From: Symbiodinium natans
Lineage: Eukaryota; Sar; Dinophyceae; Suessiales; Symbiodiniaceae
DNA: 64,000 nt
NCBI GenBank assembly: GCA_905221605.1
Contig: CAJNDS010002809.1
Location: forward strand, 205,001 to 269,000
Direction of reading: 5' to 3'
Shown here: positions 1-11,376 of the stretch, piece after piece
Layout of the letters: every line of letters begins with the position of its first letter
How positions within the stretch are numbered: position 1 is the stretch's first letter
The notes under the pieces: generated by a model
Databases searched by the model: none
The model's input: only the letters and a program-made list of their open reading frames with translations
Told to the model about the DNA's origin: nothing
Made by a program: the position numbers and the translations under genes

Positions 1-63
1 ACTACAGTTAGTATAGTAAGGGGGCCCCACCCCGTATGAACCTCGAAGTGGGAGCCTCACCAG

Positions 64-3000
64 GAGGACGTGAAGATTCCCGCAGATCTGGTGGGGCTCT
101 TCATCGGGAAGGGCGGCGAAACCATCAAAGAACTGAGGGAGAGGCAGGGGTGGTTTAGGGTTTAGGGTTTAGGGTTTAGGGTTTAGGGTTTAGGGTTTAG
201 GGTTCAGCAGCTCCGGATCGAGCAGTTTTTTGGTAAAGCTATATTTCCGGCTCTGATATAACACCCACCCACCCAGAGAATCCCATAACATTGAGACACG
301 AAATCCCAGTATTCTCCAATCATCTCAGTTTCGAAGGCCTAAACGACACAACAAAAACACCTAATATTATTAACTTCATGTTCTTGCCATTGCATCTCTG
401 TGTTAGCCTCCCCAGGCCCCAAACCCCAGGTTGAGGCCCTGAAACCCTAAATTCCATTTGAACCCCGAAACCCTAAACTGCAGGCTGTGAGGCCCAGAAA
501 CCCTAAATTCCAGGCCCTGAAACGCTAAACCCAGGCCTTGAGGCCCAGAAACCCTCAAGGCCTTGAGGCCCAGAAACCCTAAATTCCAGGCCTTGAAGCC
601 CAGAAACCCTAAATTCCAGGCCTTGAGGCCCTGACCCAGGTCTTGAGGCCCAGAAACCCTAAATTCCAGGCCTTGAGGCCCAGAAACCCTCCAGGCCTTG
701 AGGCCCTGAAACCTTAAACCCCAAAAGGCCCAGAAACCCTAAATTCAAGGCGCCCAGAAGCACTAAATTCCAGGCCTATGCCTTGAAGCCCAGAAACCCT
801 AAATTCCAGGCCTTGAGGCCCTGTAACCCTACATTCCAGGCTTTGAGGCCCAGAAACCCTAAATTGCACGCCTTGAGGCCTTGAGACCAGAAACCCTACC
901 TTGAAGCCCAGAAACCCGATAAATTCAAGGCCCAGAGCCTTGAGGCACAAAACCCTAAATTCCAGGCCTTGAGGCCCTGAAACCTTAAATTGCAGGCCTT
1001 GGGGCCCTGAAATCCTAAATTCCGCCCAGAAAACCTAAATTCCAGGCCTTGAGGCCCTGAAACCCTAAACCCCAGGCTTTGAGGCCCAGAAACCGAATAT
1101 TAGGCCTTAAACGACGAATTTTGGCCTTAAAGCACGAGTTTTTGGCCTTGAACCACGAATTTCTGGCCTTAAACCACGAAGTCATCAAAGCTTAGATTTA
1201 AACTTTGATGACTTCGTGGTTTAAGGCCAAAAACTCGTGGTTCAAGGCCACTTGCCTTGAACCACGAATCGTTCGTGGCTCAAGGCCAAAAACTCGTGGT
1301 TCAAGGCCACTTGCCTTGAACCACGAGTTTTTTGGCCTGAAACCACGAATTTTTAGCCTTAAACCACGAATTTTTGGCCTTAAACCACGAACTTTTGGCC
1401 TTAAGCCACGAGTGTTCGTGGTTTAAGGCCAAAAAATCGTGGTTCAAGGCCAAATATTCGTGGTTTAAGTTTAACAACGACGACTTGCCTGCAACCACGA
1501 ATGTTTGGCCTTGAACCACGAATTTTTGGCCTTGAACCACGAAGGTCATTAAAGTTTAAATTATTATATGGTAGAGAGGTTTAGGGTTTAGGGTTTAGGG
1601 TTTAGGGTTTAGGGTTTAGGGTTTAGGGTTTAGGGCTTCTGCAGCCTGGGTGTGACATGCGGGCAGTTCTCTCTCCAAATAACAGGCCTTTCCAAACCCA
1701 AAGCCGTGCCTTATGACTCCCGACCCTTTCTGCGTAGCAGGTTACCAAGCATCCTCCAAGGGACCTTGTAATCCTAACAGGGTTTAGGGTTTAAGTTTAA
1801 CTTAGGGTTTAGGGTTTAGGGTTTAGGGTTTAGGGTTTAGGGCTTCTGCAGCCTGGGTGTGACATGCGGGCAGTTCTCTCTCCAAATAACAGGCCTTTCC
1901 AAACCCAAAGCCGTGCCTTATGACTCCCGAACCCTTTCTGCGTAGCAGGTTACCAAGCATCCTCCAAGGGACCTTGTAATCCTAACAGGGTTTAGGGTTT
2001 AAGTTTAACTTAGGGTTTAGGGTTTAGGGTTTAGGGTTTAGGGTTAGGGTTTGTTATTCTCAGCCTTCAGCCCTGCGCGGCAGTGGCCCAGTGGCTCCCT
2101 GCGCAGGTGCGGCGGACAGGTCTCGATCACCATCCAGCCACTGGGCTGCTCCTAAGGAAGGAACATCGGGTTTAGGGTTTAGGGTTTAGGGTTTAGGGTT
2201 TAGGGTTTAGGGTTTAGGTAGTGAATCATGGCCCCTTATTGGTCCCAATCTCCTACGGCACCCTTACGATAACCTAGTTTTGGAGAACTGCCCAAAGGAA
2301 GTTGAGGACTTCGGTTGTCATACGAATATGGATGCATCGCAGATAGTTTTCTAACTTTGGCTTTGGGTACCACATCCCCTAAACCCGAAACCCTGAACCC
2401 TGAACCCGAAACCCTGAACCCTAAACCCTAAACCCTAAACCCTAATCTAAGTTCCTTAGCAGCAAGCCAGGCCCTCTTCCACTCCGGGCGGCATGCAAGG
2501 CCTGGGACTCGGTCCTGTCGGTTCAGGGTTTAGGGTTTAGGGTTTAGGGTTTGGGGCTTGGGGTTTAGGGTTTGGGGTTTAGAGTTTGGGTTTTTTGGGT
2601 TTGGGGTTTGGGATTTGGGAGACTGAGGCGGACTTGGCGCTAGGCTTCTCTAAGGATAGATACATGGTCCCCTCATGTAGTCCGCTACCTTCCTGAAAGG
2701 TTCCGAACTATGGTCCCCAGGGTTTTCGAGGGTGTGGGGGTACATAGGGTTCGCCAATCAAGAGCCCCTATTCAGGGACTGCTTCAGTGATAGGGGTTTT
2801 GAGGTTTTGAGGTTTCGCACGTGCTGCACTTGCTTCAGGCTCCCTGCGAGCCCCTTCCCCCCCCCCCCCCCAAAAAAAAAAAAAAAAAAAACATGAGAAA
2901 AGTTTTCCGCCCCCTCAACTAGTAACTACTCAGTCCAATGCCCCTTTGAAACCCGTAAACCCCATGCGCTTGGAGCCCTTCCGCCTGAAGCTCAATCCCC

Positions 3001-3177
3001 CCAAAGCTCCCTAAACCCTAAACCCTAAACCCTAAACCCTAAACCCTAAGGAAACCAAACCTTTCAAAACGCCCCCTGAAACCGACCTTGTGTCGCCCAG
3101 GCGTCCGCGTGGTGGGTGACAACTGGAAGTTGGCGAAGGCCCTGGTCCGTGCAAAGATCGAAGACCCCCGCCAGTGA
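64..3177 (+). CDS. KH-domain RNA-binding protein, 3' end (three exons, 5' partial)
   Basis: Exons 64-143, 2107-2144 and 3101-3177 join in frame (195 nt, 64 codons plus TGA at 3175-3177). The first exon encodes IPADLVGLFIGKGGETIKEL, a clear KH motif with the GxxG nucleic-acid-binding loop (GKGG) followed by helix 2. The second gives the CGGQVSITI strand and the third the RVVGDNWKLAKALVRAKI strand-helix that closes a type I KH fold. KH domains bind single-stranded RNA or DNA. Both introns start with GC (after 143 and 2144) and end in CAG; the phases match (2 then 1). The upstream part lies outside the window, so other domains are unknown. The 1963-nt first intron holds telomeric repeats, a 30-bp minisatellite and a 207-bp tandem duplication. 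The KH assignment is secure; exact splice points are inferred. Confidence 0.8.
410..1095 (-). repeat. Degenerate minisatellite, about 30 bp unit
   Basis: Repeats of CCAGGCCTTGAGGCCCAGAA followed by ACCCTAAATT, with many truncated units, inside the first intron of the KH gene. It merges a telomeric word (ACCCTAAA) with a GGCCTTGAGGCC palindrome. Confidence 0.9.
1095..1560. repeat. Inverted family GGCCTTAAACCACGAA / TTCGTGGTTTAAGGCC
   Basis: Fifteen or more copies in both orientations, plus a perfect 26-bp inverted repeat (1165-1190 with 1203-1228, 12-base loop). Lies in the KH-gene intron. Confidence 0.9.
1635..2042 (+). repeat. Tandem duplication, period 207 bp
   Basis: GCTTCTGCAGCCTGGGTGTG starts at 1635 and again at 1842; both copies carry the same unique block and the same TTTAGGG and TTTAAGTTTAAC tail. 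Confidence 0.93.
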
Positions 3178-4011
3178 AGCTTGGGGTTTGGGACTTAGGG
3201 TTTAGGGTTCAGGGTTTAAGGCTTAGGGTTTAGGGTTTAGGGATTAGGGTTAGGGTTTGGGACTTAGGGTTTAGGGTTCGGGGGCTGCAGGGCCGTGCAA
3301 CCCCCCCTTCACATAAACTGTTGCACCATCCTTTCAAACCATATGAATGATTTCCAAACCTAGCTAGCCTTGTGTTTGCAAGTGGGGGGTGGGGGGGGCT
3401 TTAGCCATGCACAGCTTGCCTCAAAGATTACTTCGCCGTCAATAGGCCTTCAGCACTGTGTGGAGCCTGTCCAAGCCCACCATGTCAGCACTGTGTTTGC
3501 TTTTTCAAGTTTGTTATGGTTTCCGCTTTAAAGTAACCAACCGCCAAAAAGGGTGCCCTTGTTGAAATATGGTTACTGGGCTACCAAGACAACAGTGCAC
3601 CAGCAGACATTCCTCCACAACCGTAGGAGCCCTTTCCAAACATTCTTTCCCAACCCGTCGTGCGAGCCTTGTGTTCGCACATGGCTCTCCCAAGCACCCC
3701 GCGGTTTAGGGTTTAGGGTTTAGGGTTTAGGGTTTAGGGTTTAGGGTTTGCTTCAAAGACTACTTCGCCATCACTCAATAGCCGCTTCTTCACACTTCAG
3801 CATTCCATTCCAAGCCGACCATGTGGGCATTGTGTTTACCAAGGCTTCAGGCGTTAAGAGCTGCTTCACAGCGTTTCTTTTTTTCACATCCGGTGATCCT
3901 GCGCTCTAAGCCTTAAACCCTTACACCTGGGACCCAGGGTGGGCGTTGAGTCCTTTCTAGATTGGGTTTAGGGTTTAGGGGTTAGGGGTTGAGGGAGCCC
4001 CAATAGCTCAG

Positions 4012-4553
4012 GAGCTGACCATGTCCAAGGCGTTCAAGACCTCGGGGGGCACCGCGATGATGATGATGCAAAACTGGATGTATAGGGGCTTTCTGGAGAC
4101 ATTGCTGCGGGTGTTGATATAACACATCCCAAATGCCCAAAACCCTAAGCCCTGTGCCCTTACTCCCTGATTGCCTTACCAACCCCCATTCCCCCCCCCC
4201 CCCCCAAACCCTAAACCCTATACCCTCTCCCCCGCGGGGTTTTGGGGTTTGTGGGTTTGGGGGTTTCGGATTTTGGGGGTTTAGGGTTGAGGGTTTAGGG
4301 CTGAGGGTTCTCCTGCAACTTCTGGCTCTCACTGCTTGCAGCTTTGGCTCGATGGAGCAATGCGTCCCTGGACCCCTTGGAAACAAGTCAAAGCACACAT
4401 TTAGGGTTTAGGGTTTAGGGTTTAGGGTTTAGGGCTTAAAGTTTAGGGCTTAGGTGCCACACGCGCCTCAGAAGCCAGAGCTGCAAGAGCAACAACACAG
4501 GTTAAGCACAGGGTTTCATTGGCTCTTGTTTGCAGGTCTCAACTGGTGTTTGA
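4012..4553 (+). CDS. Small predicted gene, unknown function (four exons)
   Basis: CAG at 4009-4011 precedes an ATG at 4021 by nine bases, the arrangement seen at several other starts here. Frame-consistent exons: 4012-4087, 4342-4392, 4472-4500 and 4536-4553, ending in TGA, for about 54 residues. The N-terminus contains MSKAFKTSGGTAMMMM; the second exon reads ALARWSNASLDPLETSQ. Introns 1 and 2 start with GC. The third would be only 35 nt and may not be an intron: reading straight through 4501-4535 is also open and changes the C-terminus. I recognise no family. Exons are flanked by telomeric repeats like the secure genes, which is the main support. Confidence 0.35.
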
Positions 4554-4746
4554 GAGGGCGCGATGGACCCGAACCCTATGTAAACCCTAAACCCTAAACC
4601 CTAAACCCCAAACCCTATGTTGACTGCAAGCTTTCGCTGGGCCTCTGCAACCTATCACCCAAGCCCCACTTCCCTCCCCCAGAAATTTCGGATTTAGGGT
4701 TTAGGGTTTAGGGTTTAGGGTTTAGGGCTCCACCTGCACCCCACAG

Positions 4747-4775
4747 CTGCACATGACCACAGTCGGATCTTCCAG
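4747..4775 (+). CDS. Candidate first exon (MTTVGSSR)
   Basis: Follows CACAG at 4742-4746, with an ATG six bases inside (4753), and is bounded by a GC dinucleotide at 4776. Only eight residues are encoded. It fits the CAG-few bases-ATG pattern of other starts in the window, but the next exon could not be chosen between several candidates (around 5010, 5316 and 5580). Function unknown. Confidence 0.25.
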
Positions 4776-6097
4776 GCGCGGAAGCCCAAACCCTCCAAGC
4801 CCTCTCAAACCCTAGAAATTCTCGGGTTTAGGGTTTAGGGTTTAGGGTTTAGGGTTTAGGGTTTAGGGTTTAGGGTTCAAAGCCTGCCAACCCCTAAGCA
4901 CCCTTAGACTTACAGTGTGATGGGCGTTTAGAGCCCCAACACCCAATCGTGTTCTGGGGGACATTCGGAGGGATTGACTGGGCCGCAGGGGCGATGGAAA
5001 GCCCAGATGTGAACCACGTATTTTATCCCTAAACCCTAAACCCTTAACCCTATACTGCTCTATCATGTGCTCTGCCTAAGCCAAAAGGAACCAGGGAGGT
5101 TGGAGTTTAGAGTTTAGGATTTAGGGGGTTTAGGGGATGTTACGCGGTATAGGGGATTTAGGGGGGTTTAGGGAGATGTTTTTAGGGGGTTTAGGGAGTG
5201 TAGGGCGGGGGTTGAGGGCGCGTAAGGGATTTAGGGGGTTCAGGGGTTTTAGGGGTTTAGGTTTAGGGTTTAGGGACCGCATGTCATAGGATGCGCCACT
5301 CGACGCCAGAGCCCTTGCTCCTTTGTGCTCTTGGGTTCTGTTGACCGGAGGTTGTGCGCATGCAGACACTCCTTAAGCCCCAGGGCCTAGAAGCCCAGAA
5401 GCATGAAACTTACAACCCCAAACCCTAAACCTTCAACCCTCAACCCTCAACCCTCAACCCTAAACCCTAAACCCTAAACCCTAAACCCTAAACCCTAAAC
5501 CCTAAACCCTAAACCCTAACCCAGCCTCATGCCTAAACCCTAAACATCCACCGCGCCGAAAAGTCGCAGGATCCCCCGCAGGAGAATCCCCAGGGTGGAG
5601 GGTTGAGGGTTCTAAGCTTTTGAACCCTTGCAAGAGCAAGTTTAGGGTTTAGGGTTTAGGGTTTAGGGTTTAGGGTTTAGGGTTTAGGGTTTAGGGTTTA
5701 GGGTTTAGGGTTCCCCCCCCCCACCCAACAATAGTACCACCATTTTGGGGAACCCTCCCGCCCCTTTGATTTGGGGATCCGAGGGCTCTGTGCAGATCAT
5801 CAGGCCCCATTGATCTGGAGTATCTGTCCCGAAGCACATAAAGCCTAAGCCCCGAAAACCCCAAACCCCTACACCCCTAAACCCCAACACCCCTGGACCC
5901 CCTAAACCCCTAACCTAAACCCCCTCAACCCCTAACCCTAAACCCCTAAACCCTAAAACCCCTCAAGAACCCTAAACCCCTAACCCTAAACCCCTAAACC
6001 CCAAAACCCCTTAAAACCCTAAACCCTAAACCCTAAACCCTAAACCCTAAACCCCCCTTAAAACCCTAAACCCGAGCCCTTGAAAAATCACCCTCAG

Positions 6098-6157
6098 AAA
6101 ATGCAGGCCATCGTGGATGCGGCCATGGCTTCCCAACGTGTCAAGTCCGGGCCTTAA
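6098..6157 (+). CDS. Candidate terminal exon with stop
   Basis: After CCTCAG (6092-6097) an open frame encodes KMQAIVDAAMASQRVKSGP and ends in TAA at 6155-6157. CCCTAAA-type repeats lie upstream and telomeric repeats downstream, the usual exon setting in this window. It may be the end of the gene that begins near 4753; the middle exons are unresolved. No family recognised. Confidence 0.35.
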   Translation, partial: KMQAIVDAAMASQRVKSGP

Positions 6158-6300
6158 GGGTTTGTGAAGTTTTTGGGGGTTCAGGGGTTTAGGGTTTAGG
6201 GTACCCTAAACCCTAAACCCTAAACCCTAAACCCTAAACCCTAAACCCTAAACCCTAAACCCTAAACCTCTTTGCCGCGGTAAGGTCCGTCTGCCCCCAG

Positions 6301-6360
6301 CAGCGCCCGGAAGGCCCCGCAGGAGAAGCCGGACTGCCTGGAGGAGCCATCTTCTGCACC
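6301..6360 (+). CDS. Candidate internal exon
   Basis: A 60-bp GC-balanced block between CTGCCCCCAG and GTGTTT, with CCCTAAA repeats upstream and the longest TTTAGGG tract of the window downstream. Two frames are open; ARKAPQEKPDCLEEPSSA is the more protein-like. The preceding CGCG/GTAAGG at about 6280 could be a donor, which would leave a very short intron. No function assigned. Confidence 0.35.
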
Positions 6361-6362
6361 GT

Positions 6363-6675
6363 GTTTCGGGTTTAGGGTTTGGCGTGAGGGTTTAGGGTTT
6401 AGGGCTAGGGTTTAGGGTTTAGGGTTTAGGGTTTAGGGTTTAGGGTTTAGGGTTTAGGGTTTAGGGTTTAGGGTTTAGGGTTTAGGGTTTAGGGTTTAGG
6501 GTTTAGGGTTTTAGTGTTTAGGGTTTAGGGTTTAGGGTTTAGGGTTTAGGGTTTAGGGTTTAGGGTTTAGGGTTTAGGGTTTAGGGTTTAGGGTTTAGGG
6601 TTTAGGGTTTAGGGTTTAGGGTTTAGGGTTTAGGGTTTAGGGTTTAGGGCTAGGGTTTAGGGTTGAGGGTTTAGG
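6363..6675 (+). repeat. Longest telomeric (TTTAGGG)n tract
   Basis: About 300 bp of almost uninterrupted TTTAGGG with a few variant units (TTTTAGTG, GCTAGGG). It begins within a few bases of the end of the candidate exon 6301-6360. It is interstitial, with gene-like sequence on both sides, so it is not a chromosome end. Confidence 0.95.
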
Positions 6676-7682
6676 GTTGAGGGACTAGGGCTTGTAAGGG
6701 TTTAAGCTGAAGGTTTAACTAGGGCTTTTGGGTTTTTTCTTACGATCGGGTCGAACTTGGTAGGCACTGAGCGTCTATAGGGATTTGTAGGCATTTCTAT
6801 GACCTGGAGTAGGCCCTTTGTTCCTTGTTGTAGGGTTGGGGTTCCCTTAAAAAACCCCCTTACAACCAAAAGGGGGTACCCTTTTTTTTCCGAGGTTACT
6901 CCCGGGTCGAGTTTTGCATGGGGCTGAGTGAGCTACATATGGTTGGGCAAGGTTTTTTATGGGGTTTGCGAGGTCTACGGTCGACGTCCTGCCCTTCAGC
7001 TCGGGTTCAGGGGTTTTGGGTTTAGGGTTCTGGGCTTAAGGTGTCAAGAGGAGGCGGGCTCCTGTCACCCGGAAAGCAGGGGAAGGAGCTTAAACCCCAC
7101 AAGGCCTAAAACCACTAAACCCTATATGCCCAATCAACCCTATAATTAAAGCCTGTGACCCTAGAAGCCGTAAATGCCTCAAATGCTTAAAGGGCCATAT
7201 TATGGCCCCCCAAAGCCCTACACCCCCTAAACCTTGTAAACTCTACGCTTAATGGACTCTACAAGGAATCTAAACCTGATAAACCCTATCAGCCCCGTAG
7301 CCCGAAAAGCCCTGAAGCCCCTACAGACCCTGCAAACCCTTTGCACCTTTCAAGCCCCAAGCAGCCGTTAAGACTCACTTGCTTTAGGGTTTTGGGTTTT
7401 GGGTTTAGGGTTTAGGGTTTAGGGTTTAGGGTTTCCCAAAAGCCCTAAAACCCCTAAGAAACCAAAAAGCCCAACGAAAACCCGAACAAAGAACCCTTAA
7501 GAAGCCTTAAAGCCCAAAAAGCACCACAAGCCCGCAGAGCCGATGTTTTCTTGAGTCCTCGTCCCGGGGGTAGGGGGGGGGGGGAACCCTAAACCCTAAA
7601 CCCTAAACCCTAAACCCTAAACCCTAAACCCTGAACCCTGAACCCTAAACCCTAAACCCTAAACCCTAAGCCCTATTTCGAG

Positions 7683-7749
7683 GATCTCCTGCGCCGGCCC
7701 ACGCGGCTCCAGGAACTCCGCGGATTTGCACCGAATACCGGCGCCCTGG
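7683..7749 (+). CDS. Candidate exon
   Basis: After TTCGAG a GC-rich segment is open in the frame DLLRRPTRLQELRGFAPNTG, preceded by CCCTAAA repeats and followed after about 50 bp by TTTAGGG repeats. No stop or clear donor fixes the end (GC near 7750). The family is not recognised and the surrounding gene could not be assembled. Confidence 0.3.
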
Positions 7750-7843
7750 GGCCCTTTTTCTCTCATGTTCATACAGTGTAAGGTTTTTAGGGTTTAGGGT
7801 TTAGGGTTTAGGGTTTAGGGTTTAGGTTTATAGGGTTTAGGGT

Positions 7844-8039
7844 TGCACCCTTTATTCGTGGAGAGTGGTCTTGAAGTGAAGAAGCCAAGCTGAAGGTGCC
7901 TGTGCTACAAGTCGAGTGCTGTGCTATCCAATCCGTCAGCATGTGCCGAGCCCCTCTCTTAACGCATCCAGTTTCATCGTGTGCCGACGCCGATGCTCAA
8001 GTGACCTCGGAGAGTCTGGACCATCTTCGTCTTGTGCCC
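7844..8039 (+). repeat. 196-bp direct repeat, left copy
   Basis: Begins TGCACCCTTTATTCG and ends CTTGTGCCC. The sequence recurs in the same orientation at 8817-9012 with about six mismatches. Together with the 777 bp between them it forms a block without telomeric repeats. Confidence 0.9.
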
Positions 8040-8816
8040 CCAGCCATGGGTGGGTTTTGTGCCATGTACAGTGTGCTCCCCGCCTTGCACCTGGCACGAT
8101 GGCATTTTGTGGGTTCAGTTAGCTTTTTCTAGGGATGCGAAGTCATGCAACCTCTGGTTGCACCTCAGCACGCATGGATATGGATAAGGGGCCTTGGCTC
8201 TGGCCGCCGGCGCGCTTTGGCATCCGACTTGCTTCTTCCAGGATGAGGGCCACTCCTTCAATATGAATTCAATGTACAGGTGTCTGGCTGAGGCTCTCTC
8301 TCGGGATGCCGGAAACCTTGACTTCAGCCAACATGGTGGCTTTGTGGTTCAAGCCCGGAGGCAGGGCTCGAGTTTTGCTTCCTGGGAGGTGGGACCTACA
8401 TGGGCTGTGCCCCCCCATGTTTGCTGACTAGCATGTTTCCCTGGGCTTTGATGTTGCTCTTAGCTCCTCGGCCAGGAGGGTTACAACTTGAATTCTGCGC
8501 AGGCAGTTTCTCGCCACGCCGCGCTCTGCATGTTGTTTCTTTGTGGTCCAGACGCTGGTGCAATTCTACATTCGGCCTTCGATGAAGGTCCAGTGCTGGG
8601 GTGGTGGGTCTCTTGGATGTGCAATGTGTCAGCAGGCAGACTGGCCACGAGTGTTTTTCATGCAAGACTTATAATCTGCCCAGCAGCCAGACACAGGCGA
8701 GTCGTTCAGGAAAATGGAGCGTGGCTCTCTGGGGAGGGTTGTTGCGCATGCCCCGGCAGCAAATGCAACTCATCCTATGGTCACTGTAAAGCATTGCGAG
8801 AAAACGCATGAACGAA
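8040..8816. other. Unique block between direct repeats
   Basis: 777 bp free of telomeric heptamers. Several overlapping + strand frames are open (8194-8427, 8488-8811) but none resembles a known family. A segment after CTTCCAG near 8240 reads CLAEALSRDAGNLDFSQHGG and could be coding. Flanking long direct repeats suggest either a small LTR-like (TRIM-like) element or a local duplication. Confidence 0.4.
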
Positions 8817-9012
8817 TGCACCCTTTATTCGCGAAGAGTGGTCTTGAAGTGAAGAAGCCAAGCTGAAGGCGCCTGTGCTACAAGTCGAGTGCTGTGCTCT
8901 CCAATCCGTCAGCATGTGCCGAGCCCCTCTCTTAACGCATCCAGTTTCATCGTGTGCCGACGCCGATGCTCACGTGACCTCGGAGAGTCTGGACCATCTT
9001 CGTCTTGTGCCC
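8817..9012 (+). repeat. 196-bp direct repeat, right copy
   Basis: Second copy of 7844-8039, about 97 percent identical, in the same orientation. It ends CTTGTGCCC and then diverges. Confidence 0.9.
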
Positions 9013-11039
9013 GCCTTCCCGCCCTAATGGTTCATAAGGTCTAAGGTTTATAGGGTTTAGGGTTTAGGGTTTAGGGTGGGTCTCACAATGATGGTCCCTT
9101 TTTGGATCCCTATGATAATTCGGCACCTAACATGTAGGGCACCCCGAAAGGGATAGCATTTTGACAGCCAGTAAGGGTAGTACAGGGATAATTATTCTTT
9201 GTTTTTTGGAGGTTCTTAAACAAATAGTAGGTTTTTGTTTGCAAAGGGAGAGTGCGGGGGGTTTAGGTGATTGTTGAGGGTCAGGTAGGGTTTAGAGGCT
9301 AGGGTTTAGGTCTCGAGGGTTTCGACGTGGAGGGTTTAGAGGGTTTGCAGGGGTCTGGGGTTTCAGTTGTCTCGCAAGTTGTTCGAGTCTTAGGGTTTCC
9401 GGGATATACGGTTCCCCCAACTTCACGCTTCAAGGCTCAAGTTGATTGGGCTTAATTCGGGTTCAGGGAGTTGAGGGAAGTTAGTTGACTAAGTAACTAG
9501 AACAGGGTTTGTTGTGGGGGGCCCTCCTAACCCCCAGCAGAGGGTAGCCCTAAACCCTAAACCCTAAACCCTAAACCCTAAACCCTAAACCCTAAACCCT
9601 AAACCCTAAACCCTAAACCGCTGATATGGTTGCAGGGACCAGGCTAGCAACCTCTTGGGGTTCGGAGTGCAGCACCCCGGCCATCCTACAGGAGGGTTTC
9701 TGTTGAGGCTCTTTTGGGCTCTGGGCTCCCGAAACCCTAAACCCTAAACCCTAAACCATAAACCCTAAACCCTAAACCCTATCTCTTTCATCGAACTGAG
9801 TCCCCAGTCTCACAACAAATGCCCAGGAAAGATCGAGATTTTCGACGTAGCCACAACCCTACCTGGAGAGTAGGCTAGGATACAAAAGGTAAGATCAGGC
9901 TGCAGTGAAGAGTCTAGGACTCTACGGGAACCCCGAAAGCCCTCCCTATACACCTGAAACACAAAAGGCCTAAATCCCCCAAAACCCGAACCCTAGGGTA
10001 CCCTAAACCCTAAACCCCAAACCCCAAACCCCAAAACCCTAAACCCTAAACCCTAAACCCTAAACCCTAAACCCTAAACCCCAAACCCCAAACCCCAAAC
10101 CCCAAAACCCGAACCCTATACAAAGCCCGAAACCCCACCCGCACCCCGGTGGAGGTGCCGAGGATGGTTCCCAATCAGCGACTTTGCTCGCAAAAAGTGG
10201 GACCTGCCCACAAGACAAGCCCATGTATGGTTTCGGGATTTGGGTTTTTGGGGTTTTTTGGGGGTTTTTGGGGTTTAGGGTTTAGGGCTTGAGCGATTTA
10301 AGGGATCTATCCGTTTTTTTTGGGGGGCTCAGGCCGGTAAACCTCCACTGTCACAGTGGTGCGCTTGATTGTGTCACGGGAAAGGCTCGCAAAAGCCTGG
10401 TCGGCGACCCGCTCGCGCGCTTGTTTCGCAGGCTGGGGGGTTCAACCCGAATTTATTGTTTGTCCATAGTAGCGGAACTTGAATTTCACACTTGTTGCGG
10501 TACCTCAACTTTGTAAAATGGTCACGTGTGGCCTTTTTATTCCATGGCTGTCCGGGACGTGGACTGCCAGGGACATGAAGTGGGATCCGCTAGTTCTCGG
10601 CTGTGCTAGTGGGCACGGCACGATGTGCGACGTGATGGCTTGTTGCGTTGCGTCAGTTCTCGCTGGAGACTTGCTAGAGGGTTGTTGTCTGAAGGGCTGT
10701 CAGCCCCAGCATTGACCAACCCTAAACCCTAAACCCTAAACCCTAAACCCTAAACCCTAAACACTTGTTTCCCCACCCACCCACCCCTGATTTTGTCAGC
10801 GGCAGCTGATGCTGTTTGTCAGCCCTCGAGCTGCTGTTCAAGTTTGTGACATGAGAGATGGCGACGGTTTTGCACTGGACTTCTCACGTCTTTTGATTCG
10901 GGTGTGAAGTCCTAAACCCTAAACCCTAAACCCTAAACCCTAAACCCTACAACTTGATTTGTCCCCACGTGGGTCAGCATGGAGATGGTCCAACCCCAAA
11001 GCCTTCTCCCAGTCCGTTGCGCCCCAAAACCCTCAAAAT
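9013..11039. other. Repeat-rich stretch without a gene model
   Basis: Contains telomeric tracts in both strands (9045-9080, 9548-9618, 9730-9780, 10000-10100, 10715-10765, 10913-10950), a TIR-like element around 9078-9175 (GATGGTCCCTTTTTGG ... AAAGGGATAGCATT), and a telomere-free block at 10290-10715 whose open frames match nothing I know. No exon could be supported. Confidence 0.5.
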
Positions 11040-11079
11040 TATTTTACTTCGAACATCCCCACCCCTCTTGGTAGAGATA

Positions 11080-11376
11080 CTCTAGGGTTGGGCACTCCAG
11101 GGACACACTGGGGCTGGGCACTCCGGGGACATCTGGGGTTGGGCACGAGACTCTGTGGGGTTGGGCACTCCAGGGAGACTCTGCGGCTGGGCACTCTGGG
11201 GTTGGGCACTCCAGGGAGACTCTGAGGTTGGGCACTCCAGGGAGATTGGGGTTGGGGCACTCCGCGAACACTCTGGCGTTGGGCACTCCAGGGAGACTTT
11301 GACTCTGGGGCTGGGCACTCCAGGGACACTCTAGAGTTGGGCACTCCAGGGACAGTTGGGGTGCACTCCAGGGATG
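11080..11376 (+). repeat. Minisatellite, unit about 26-28 bp
   Basis: Degenerate tandem copies of GGGCACTCCAGGGAGACTCT followed by GGGGTTG, at least ten units with small length changes. It opens long frames on the minus strand (proline/serine-rich), which are artefacts of the repeat. A second short repeat, GAGGAGAAGAGTTCCGGG, follows at 11384-11445. Confidence 0.9.

Noticed and set aside
1205-1549. Lys/Pro/Arg and Trp-rich open frames on both strands
   Set aside because: Readings of the GGCCTTAAACCACGAA inverted repeat family.
8194-8811. Protein-coding gene inside the direct-repeat block
   Set aside because: Open frames overlap in several phases with no recognisable domain or splice layout; kept only as an unexplained block.
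11080-11376. CRISPR-like array
   Set aside because: Tandem units without unique spacers of constant length, in a eukaryotic genome.
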